Positions 1-5,805 of a stretch of DNA of 10,351 nucleotides are shown one piece after another. The position numbers were made by a program, and so were the translations under genes. Below the pieces are notes generated by a model, which saw only the letters and a list, made by a program, of their open reading frames with translations, had not been told where the DNA came from and searched no databases. The stretch lies in assembly GCA_946631805.1 (NCBI GenBank), contig CAMPAJ010000037.1:1-10351 (forward strand). The letters run 5' to 3'. Within the stretch, counting starts at the first letter, position 1. Each line of letters begins with the position of its first letter. Origin of the DNA: an uncultured Eggerthellaceae bacterium (GTDB lineage: Bacteria; Actinomycetota; Coriobacteriia; Coriobacteriales; Eggerthellaceae).

Positions 1-991
1 CGGCAAGAAGCGCGCGGCCCATGACGACGATATCGGCCTTGCCCGAGGCGATGATTTCCTCCATCTGCGCGGGGTCCGACAATCCGCCCACAGTGGCGAC
101 GGGCACGTTCACGTGCTTCTTTATCTCGGCAGCGAGGTACACGTTGCAGCCGTGGTCGCGGAACATCGACGGATGCGTCACCGAGAAACCGAACTGGTAG
201 GAGCCGGCGGACACGTGGATGATGTCGACCAGGTCCTCGAGCGCCTCGGCGATACGGCACCCCTCGTCGAGGTCATAGCCGCCCTCGAACAGCTCCGAGC
301 CGCTCATGCGCAGCTCGATCGGGAACCCGGGCCCCACTTCCTCGCGCACGGCCGCAAGCACCTCGCGCGCGAACCTGACGCGGTTCTCGAGCACGCCGCC
401 GTACTCGTCTGTACGCTTGTTGAAATAGGGCGAGAGGAACTGGTTGATGAGCCAACCATGTCCCGCATGCACCATGACCATCTGAAAGCCCGCGCGCTTC
501 GCAAGCCCGGCGGCGTTCGCGTAAGCCGCCACGATATCGGCGATCTGCTCGGTCGTGAGCGCTTTGACCGGCAAGCCGTCGGGGCGCACGCCGTCGGAAG
601 GCCCGTACTGGCACAGCCCGCCTTTCTTCTTCTTGTCGACCATGTACGTGCCGGCGTACTGGCCGGAGTGAGACAGTTCGATCGATGCGATGGCGCCATG
701 GCGCTTGATGGCGTCGGCAACGTAGGCGAACGCGCCGAGTTGGCCCGGCGTGGCAAGCGAGAGCTTGAGCATCTGCGAGCCATCCGTATCGGGATGCACG
801 ACGAGCTCGCTCACGGTGACGGCAGCCGCGCCGCCCTTAGCCCGCATCTCGTAGAACCCGAGCGTCCGCGGACCCGGAGTACCGTCGGCCAGGATGTCGG
901 TAGCGCCCAACGGCGCCGAGCACATGCGGTTACGCAACGTCATCCGCCCTACCTGCAACGGCTTGCACAAGTTCGGATATTCACGCTTCAT
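1..991 (-). CDS. NADH:flavin oxidoreductase, old yellow enzyme family (N-terminal half, cut by window edge)
   Basis: Cytoplasmic FMN-dependent reductase of the OYE / 2,4-dienoyl-CoA reductase / BaiCD-like group, which reduce activated C=C bonds; the substrate cannot be told from sequence. The 330 codons in the window cover the TIM barrel. An early NRMCSAPLGA lies near residue 21, a His-containing SIELSHSGQ near 104, the family signature HAGHGWLINQFLSP at 175-188 followed by the RTDEYGG/LENR block, and the phosphate-binding VGGLSDP (301) and GRALLA (325-330). Larger family members continue with a 4Fe-4S cluster and an FAD/NAD(P) domain; that part would lie beyond base 1 and is not visible. The start is the ATG at 991-989, with an AGAAGGGG-like ribosome site about 9 nt upstream. 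It is co-directional with the pilus operon but separated from it by a repeat-bearing gap, so it is probably an independent unit. Confidence 0.93.
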   Translation of the reverse strand, partial: MKREYPNLCKPLQVGRMTLRNRMCSAPLGATDILADGTPGPRTLGFYEMRAKGGAAAVTVSELVVHPDTDGSQMLKLSLATPGQLGAFAYVADAIKRHGAIASIELSHSGQYAGTYMVDKKKKGGLCQYGPSDGVRPDGLPVKALTTEQIADIVAAYANAAGLAKRAGFQMVMVHAGHGWLINQFLSPYFNKRTDEYGGVLENRVRFAREVLAAVREEVGPGFPIELRMSGSELFEGGYDLDEGCRIAEALEDLVDIIHVSAGSYQFGFSVTHPSMFRDHGCNVYLAAEIKKHVNVPVATVGGLSDPAQMEEIIASGKADIVVMGRALLA

Positions 992-1137
992 GATCCCCTA
1001 CCCCTTCTCTCGATGTCGATGTGCTTATAGTAACGCAATCGACCATACACCATCCCATCATATTGCACGTATCCGAAGCGCGCCTGCGCCTCGCCCCATG
1101 CAGTAAAAAGGATAGCCCCTTCTAGTACATGGGAAGA

Positions 1138-1260
1138 CCCGATAGGGGTCCCCGCAGAGGGGTGGGGTGCAAACGATTCTGCAGGCACATTTCCTGTCAT
1201 CCACATCTGTTAGCCGAAGCCAAGTGAGCACTCCACCCCTCTGCGGGGACCCCTATCGGG
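1138..1260. repeat. Perfect 28-bp inverted repeat with 67-nt spacer
   Basis: The arms at 1138-1165 and 1233-1260 are exact reverse complements over 28 bp. Each arm is itself built of G/C blocks (CCCC..GGGG..CCCC..GGGG), so each can also fold into small hairpins. The element lies 41 nt downstream of the surface-protein stop codon. In a transcript of that gene it could form one long stem, a plausible 3' end or processing structure, although no U-run follows it. A REP/BIME-like dispersed repeat or the ends of a tiny non-autonomous element are alternatives. The repeat itself is certain; its role is inferred. Confidence 0.9.
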
Positions 1261-1288
1261 GCGGGACGCCCGATTAGCCGAAGCCAAG
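1210..1288. repeat. 15-bp direct repeat bracketing one arm of the inverted repeat
   Basis: TTAGCCGAAGCCAAG occurs at 1210-1224 and again at 1274-1288, a 64-bp offset. The two copies bracket the right arm of the inverted repeat (1233-1260), and the second copy ends 12 nt from the surface-protein stop codon. This could be a target duplication around an inserted repeat unit, or a local tandem duplication. Confidence 0.8.
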
Positions 1289-1300
1289 CACCCCTTTTCG

Positions 1301-4300
1301 CTACGCCATACCGACGAGGCGCCTCCGCACGGCGATCCCGCCCACCACGGCGGCGAGCGAAGCGGCGAGCGCCACGGTGACGCCGGAGCCGCCCGTCTTG
1401 GGCATGTCAACCGCTCGGTCTTGCTCATCGGTGCAGGGGTTATCGGTCAGATCCACGATTACCCCATCCTCTTCGATGGAGAACTCGGCCGACCATTCGG
1501 TGTTGAGCCCGTAACCTTCGGGCGCCTTGCTCTCGCGAACTACATAGCTTCCCTCTGGAAGCGCCGTAGCGCCGAGTTCGGCCACGCCATCGTCGCCTGA
1601 GGTCATCGTTTGCGATAACCCGCCTGTAGCAGACGTTACGGTGAACTCGGCTCCCTTCACGCCGCGACCCGTGCTCGCGTCGATCTTCTTCACGCGCACG
1701 CCGCCACTCTTCGCATACGTGTTCTTGAACACCGGTTCCTTGCCGTAGCTCACATCGGCTTTCATCTTGTGCGCCTTTGCGTCGTAATCCTCGGTCACGA
1801 CTACCTCGAACTTCGAGGAATCGTACGTCACGCTGTGGGCGTTCCCCGCCTCCTCGCTGATGACATACGTGTGCTTAATAGGATATTTAGCCTGATCGGT
1901 ATACGTATACGTCAACGGTAGAAACGTGATGGCACCATCATCGGCATTATGGGCGTCTCCGACCTTCTTCGACCCCTCGTGCAGCGAGAACTCAAACTCG
2001 CCAGCCTTCAGGGAGCGACCCTGCAACAGCTTCTTGGCCGCGATCGTCACTGCGGCATCGGGAACCTTGGCCGTCGTCACGACGATGTCGTAATCGCGCA
2101 CGACCGGGTAATCTGATTCCTCGCTCCCGAAGGAAAGCTCGCGCAGCCCTTTCAAATCCGACCCCTCATACACATCCTCGACGTCATTGTACTTGTGCAT
2201 TTTATTGTCCCATTTTTTGTACAGTACAGTAACTTTTGTCACACGGTAGCCAGACTGCGCGCCGAAGTGATACACGCCAGACCCCTTCCAGGGCATATCC
2301 GTAGAACGCCATGACGTGCTCACGCGCTTGCCGCCATGGTTGTCCTTCTCGTCGTAGGCGCTCTTCTCGTCGGATATGCCTTGCCCGATGCCGTTCGTGG
2401 TCTTGGTGATGACCGCCTTATCGGTCGTGTTGTCCGTCGGATCGTTCTTGTCGCGTATGGTCACCCCCTCGTAATCGCTCAAAAGCCACGTGTCGCAGTT
2501 GGAGCCGTACCAGTTGATCGCGAACTCGGGACCGGTCGTGGACGCAACGAACCCCGCTCGGAACTCATCCCGGAAGTCGTTTCTTTCCTGGGCCGAGAAC
2601 TTTCCCGTGGCCACGTCGACGCGGAGCGTCGATGGGCCGGGGTCCGGGCTCGTGCCGTCGTCGGGAATGTCCTGCTGCAGGTACGTCTTCATATCGAAGC
2701 CGCTGACGAGCTGCATCGATTCGGCATAGGTCCCGTTGAACACATCTTCCGAAACGAGCCAGCGCGAGCAGTCGGGTTGATCGAGGTCGCAAGCCATGAA
2801 CAGATAGGTCCCGTTCGCCTTGGCGCTTGGTGGCTCCCCCGTTCGATGGAATGCCACGTGAACGGTCATGCACACGCCCGCCCGGCTGTTCTTGCCGTCA
2901 ACCGACTCCATCCTGCTCGATAGCATCAATCGACCCAGGCCCTCTTCCGCATTGTCGTTACGGAACAGAAGTATGCGCTTGGAAGCCGTCGCAGCCGAGG
3001 CGTTCCTCACACGGACGTCATTTGAGCAAATCCTTATGTTGGAAATGTCCATCGTCAAATCGAGCCTGTTGCCGTCTGCGTCGGCTGCCACATCGGTCCA
3101 TTTCATCGTAATGGTGCCGTCGACGTCGCGCTGGTAGCCGCTCGATTCCTCCGTGCCCGGATTCTTGATCCAAACGCCGTACATGGGGGCATCGACGATA
3201 CCGCCCGACGTTATGGGGTGAACCGCTCGCTCCAATCCCGCAACGCTCCCCGTGACCTCGGCTTTCGAAAGCGAGAGCTCGCCACCGTTGTCCAATACGA
3301 TGCTCTGCGCCGGCACGGCCGATTCGGCGCGGTTGCCGCCTTTGCGCAACTCGGTCTTAATAGGCTCGCTAATCGTCATGGCGGGCATCACCGAATCGTG
3401 CTCGACGGCAGCTGGCACCGGCACGTCCGCCCCATCCATGTTGGGTTCGTCCGCTGTCTCATAGAACACCCCCTTACCACATGCGTCCTTGAGGCATCGA
3501 GTCGGATCGGCCAAGCCCTCGTGCGCGGCGAGCCAGCCGCTTGCCAGAGCCGCCGCTTCGCTCGTCGCCGAGCTGACCGCATACACGTCCACAGCCTGCC
3601 CGAAGTTCGAGCTTGGAAGGCGCGTTCCCGAGGCATCGCATGAGCCCACCGTAACGACGCCCTCGGCATTGGCGGGCACGTAACCAGAAGCATCGTCGCC
3701 CGCGTTCCCTGCCGCCGCCACGACGACGATGCCCGCTTCGCGCGCCTCCTGAACCGCCGCGTTGATTGCAGCGGAATTGTCGTCGAGCGCCGCGTAGAGC
3801 GAGAGGTTGATGATGTCGGCCCCCTCGGCAATCGCGGCCTTGATGCCTGCGTAGACGGCGGCAATCGTTCCAGAGCCCGCGCTATCGAGCACGCGCACGC
3901 ACAGGATGTCCGCATCGGGCGCCTGGGCGCGCATGGCCTCGAACATCCTCGTGGCGTGACCGTTTTCGTCGGTCGCATCATCCCCTATGACGGATATGGC
4001 CTTCGTCGCGCCGCCATCCTTCGGCGCACCGGAGTCCACGAGCGCGATCAGAACGCCGTCGTGGTCCTTCGGAGTCGATACCTTCGCGTCTTTGCCCGAG
4101 CTTTCGCGCGACTCCTCGCTCTTGCGAGCCTTAGCAGCCTGCTTCGATTCTAAAACCGGGGAAGCAGGCGCATCGGGGCGCTTTTCCCCGCTAGAAGGCG
4201 CTTCGCCGTCCGCGTCGCGCGCGTCTTCCCCGCTTTTCGCCTTGGAGAGCATCTCGGAAGCCGATTGAGCTTCGCCGAGGGCACCCATGGCGTCGCCCGC

Positions 4301-4762
4301 CTCGGGGGCGACGGGGGACTCTCCGTCGTTTTCCGCGGCCTCGGAACCGCTCGCGATGTCGTTCACGGCGTCAAATACGCCATCTTGACCGCTGCCTGCC
4401 TCCGCAGCGTCCCGCGTTTCTTCCCCTGCCGCCATGACGGGAGCATCGATTTCGGCGAACTCGCATACGCTCGAAAGGCGCTCTACCGCCTCCTGGGCTT
4501 GCTCGGCCGTATCGTAGCTGAGCAGAAGCGCATCGTCCAAGGTCGAGACGACGGGCTCGCCGTCGAGCAGTCCCGGATCGCTCGGCTTTGCTATGACGCA
4601 GTTATCCCTCCCGAGGGCTTCCGACGCATCCAAGCCGCCTTCCCCATCGGCGCCTTCCGCAAAAGCGCCGATGGGCATGAGCCCGAATGCCACCGAGCAT
4701 GCAAGCGCCAACCTGAGCACTTTGGCCCGCATTTTCGGGTCCTGTTTTCTTGTCTTTCTCAT
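1301..4762 (-). CDS. Sortase-anchored subtilisin-like (S8) protease fused to pilin/adhesin domains
   Basis: Predicted secreted, wall- or pilus-linked protein of 1153 residues. Order: Sec signal peptide (1-35, AFA/E cleavage); propeptide-like segment (about 53-110); charged low-complexity linker (111-235); compact S8 domain (236-410); about 485 residues I cannot assign (411-895); Spy0128/FctA-like pilin domain (about 900-1016; Lys910/911 and Asn1014 as isopeptide candidates); SpaA/Cna-B domain (1019-1116; Lys1025/1026, Glu1077 in ESKAPEGY, Asn1108); sorting signal MPKTG (1120-1124), hydrophobic helix and RRR tail. Protease residues are Asp243 (ALVDSGAP), His269 (NGHATRM), Asn353 (AAAGN) and Ser401 (SATSEAAAL). 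The Ser motif is divergent and the domain short, so activity is uncertain. The start at 4762 is chosen because it overlaps the sortase stop as ATGA and has GGAAGGGG upstream; an ATG at 4774 would add four residues. Last gene of the operon; tip or accessory pilin is my inference. Confidence 0.88.
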   Translation of the reverse strand: MRKTRKQDPKMRAKVLRLALACSVAFGLMPIGAFAEGADGEGGLDASEALGRDNCVIAKPSDPGLLDGEPVVSTLDDALLLSYDTAEQAQEAVERLSSVCEFAEIDAPVMAAGEETRDAAEAGSGQDGVFDAVNDIASGSEAAENDGESPVAPEAGDAMGALGEAQSASEMLSKAKSGEDARDADGEAPSSGEKRPDAPASPVLESKQAAKARKSEESRESSGKDAKVSTPKDHDGVLIALVDSGAPKDGGATKAISVIGDDATDENGHATRMFEAMRAQAPDADILCVRVLDSAGSGTIAAVYAGIKAAIAEGADIINLSLYAALDDNSAAINAAVQEAREAGIVVVAAAGNAGDDASGYVPANAEGVVTVGSCDASGTRLPSSNFGQAVDVYAVSSATSEAAALASGWLAAHEGLADPTRCLKDACGKGVFYETADEPNMDGADVPVPAAVEHDSVMPAMTISEPIKTELRKGGNRAESAVPAQSIVLDNGGELSLSKAEVTGSVAGLERAVHPITSGGIVDAPMYGVWIKNPGTEESSGYQRDVDGTITMKWTDVAADADGNRLDLTMDISNIRICSNDVRVRNASAATASKRILLFRNDNAEEGLGRLMLSSRMESVDGKNSRAGVCMTVHVAFHRTGEPPSAKANGTYLFMACDLDQPDCSRWLVSEDVFNGTYAESMQLVSGFDMKTYLQQDIPDDGTSPDPGPSTLRVDVATGKFSAQERNDFRDEFRAGFVASTTGPEFAINWYGSNCDTWLLSDYEGVTIRDKNDPTDNTTDKAVITKTTNGIGQGISDEKSAYDEKDNHGGKRVSTSWRSTDMPWKGSGVYHFGAQSGYRVTKVTVLYKKWDNKMHKYNDVEDVYEGSDLKGLRELSFGSEESDYPVVRDYDIVVTTAKVPDAAVTIAAKKLLQGRSLKAGEFEFSLHEGSKKVGDAHNADDGAITFLPLTYTYTDQAKYPIKHTYVISEEAGNAHSVTYDSSKFEVVVTEDYDAKAHKMKADVSYGKEPVFKNTYAKSGGVRVKKIDASTGRGVKGAEFTVTSATGGLSQTMTSGDDGVAELGATALPEGSYVVRESKAPEGYGLNTEWSAEFSIEEDGVIVDLTDNPCTDEQDRAVDMPKTGGSGVTVALAASLAAVVGGIAVRRRLVGMA

Positions 4763-5805
4763 AGCCCCTTCCATTCCGCCGTACCTGTACGGCTCGCACC
4801 TCGTTCAATTCCACGTTTCGGATGTTTCGCCAGCGTCGGCGCAGGCCCATGGGCCGGAACGCGCCCTCCCCTTTGGCATACGCGCACCGAAGGGTGTCGG
4901 CGGCTTTCCCGCACATCTGCGCGCGCATGTGCTGGCCCGGCCCCCGGCCACGTACTTTGGCATTTCGCTCCAAGAACGCGCCTGAAACCGGCTTCGGCCT
5001 CGCGACGGCGCCTGATCGACCTGCCCGCCAAGCCGGCAAACGTCGAGGCTCCGACCATGCCGATTGCCAGAGCCAGGGGCACGTTACGCTCGTTGGCGCG
5101 AGGGACGCTTCCCAAAGCATCCGAGGTTTCGGGCACGTAGGCGCAACGTTGCGCGTGGACGAGCAACCTGTGGCTGTTGATGCCGTAAGGTGTGCACGTG
5201 ACCAACGTTGCCAAATCGCGCCTCGGATCGATTTTCACGCAATCCCTCACCTGTTCGGGTAGGACGGTCTGCACGTCGTAGACCTCGTACGCGTGGGGCT
5301 CGTTGAGCACCCAGATGACGAATGAATCTCCGATCGTTAGATCCTTGGCGTCGTCGAGCATGCGCGTGTTCGCCATGCCCGAGTGGCCGAGCAGAACGCA
5401 TCTCGTGCCCTCGCCGCCAATCGGCAACGACGAATCCTCCAGATGCCCCACGCCGCTCATGAGCTCGGCGTCGGCCGTGCCGTGATAGATGGGCAGCCGG
5501 ACCGATATCTTGGGGATCTCGATGTAGCCCATCATGGGCTCACGACGGCATTTGAGCTGTTCGGCATAGGGCAGAACCTGTTCGGCCACCTTCTTTCCGA
5601 TGAGCTTCTGGTTATACAGCTCCGCCTGCTCGAGCAAACCCAGGCGCTCTGCGCTCCCCGCTTCGTCGAGCCGCGCCTCCAGCGTGCTGATGTTGCGCTC
5701 CGATTCGATTCGCGCCATCCAATCGCTCACGTTCAGGTAGACGAGCACGCCAAGTCCGCTTACGATCAGCAGCGCCGAAACGATGCGCAACGCCCTCTCA
5801 GCCAC
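4759..5805 (-). CDS. Class C (pilin-polymerising) sortase with a long C-terminal extension
   Basis: Membrane transpeptidase that cleaves sorting signals and joins pilins through lysine side chains. From the GTG start: N-terminal membrane helix (residues 4-26), a coiled stretch, the class C block MGYIEIPKISVRLPIYHG, catalytic His141 in LLGHSGMANTRML, Cys204 in TLVTCTPYGINSHRLLV, and Arg213. A second membrane helix (about 243-262) ends in RRRR, as usual for class C. The lid region before MGYIEIP lacks the usual DPW/DPF motif. About 86 further Arg/Pro/His-rich residues follow the helix, unlike typical short tails, yet the frame closes exactly in an ATGA overlap with the next gene. The GTG at 5805 overlaps the pilin stop (GTGGCTGA) and has GAGG 6 nt upstream (5812-5815). 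ATGs at 5838 and 5868 are alternatives, but they would overlap the pilin gene more. Confidence 0.92.
   Translation of the reverse strand: MAERALRIVSALLIVSGLGVLVYLNVSDWMARIESERNISTLEARLDEAGSAERLGLLEQAELYNQKLIGKKVAEQVLPYAEQLKCRREPMMGYIEIPKISVRLPIYHGTADAELMSGVGHLEDSSLPIGGEGTRCVLLGHSGMANTRMLDDAKDLTIGDSFVIWVLNEPHAYEVYDVQTVLPEQVRDCVKIDPRRDLATLVTCTPYGINSHRLLVHAQRCAYVPETSDALGSVPRANERNVPLALAIGMVGASTFAGLAGRSIRRRREAEAGFRRVLGAKCQSTWPGAGPAHARADVRESRRHPSVRVCQRGGRVPAHGPAPTLAKHPKRGIERGASRTGTAEWKGL
4765..4772 (-). promoter_or_regulatory. Ribosome binding site deciding the surface-protein start
   Basis: GGAAGGGG lies immediately ahead of the ATG at 4762-4760. That ATG shares bases with the TGA that ends the sortase frame (4761-4759). 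The overlap favours 4762 over the ATG at 4774, which has no ribosome site, and suggests translational coupling of the two genes. Confidence 0.6.
4778..4793 (-). promoter_or_regulatory. Perfect 7-bp hairpin just upstream of the surface-protein ribosome site
   Basis: GCCGTAC at 4778-4784 pairs with GTACGGC at 4787-4793 across a 2-nt loop, 5 nt upstream of the ribosome site. It could tune initiation of the protease-adhesin relative to the sortase, or be a DNA operator. A perfect 12-bp palindrome, GGCCCATGGGCC, lies further up at 4844-4855. Both are within the reading frame of the sortase tail. The role is inferred. Confidence 0.45.

Larger units (their letters stand above)
992..1300. other. Intergenic gap between pilus operon and reductase gene
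   Basis: This gap has no convincing gene. It holds an interleaved pair of repeats (annotated separately), and next to the reductase a somewhat AT-richer stretch with a TACTATAAG-like element at about 1024-1032 (read on the minus strand). That element could be the -10 of a reductase promoter, but I see no good -35 at the right distance. A 72-codon minus-strand frame (1206-988) ends in an ATGA overlap with the reductase start, but it runs through the repeat and resembles nothing. Confidence 0.6.

Noticed and set aside
113..1030. 305-codon plus-strand frame at the left end
   Set aside because: It is antisense to the reductase, whose family motifs are unmistakable on the minus strand; His/Arg/Val-rich composition is typical of a GC-rich shadow.
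988..1206. 72-codon minus-strand frame ending in an ATGA overlap with the reductase start
   Set aside because: It begins in the spacer of the inverted repeat, runs through one repeat arm, has no ribosome site I can see and resembles no protein. The overlap alone is not enough.
2336..2923. 195-codon plus-strand frame
   Set aside because: It is antisense to the unassigned region of the surface protein, which is needed to keep that protein's single continuous frame.
3388..3981. 197-codon minus-strand frame inside the protease domain
   Set aside because: It is an out-of-frame shadow, extremely Arg/Ser/Thr-rich, while the other frame carries the S8 motifs.
4602..5120. 172-codon minus-strand frame across the sortase tail, considered as a frameshifted sortase end
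   Set aside because: It shows no sortase-like sequence and runs well into the surface-protein gene; the in-frame tail ends neatly at ATGA, so no frameshift is needed.
4265..5140. 291-codon plus-strand frame
   Set aside because: It is antisense to the sortase tail and the N-terminus of the surface protein; it has no family resemblance and an Arg/Pro/Ser-rich shadow composition.
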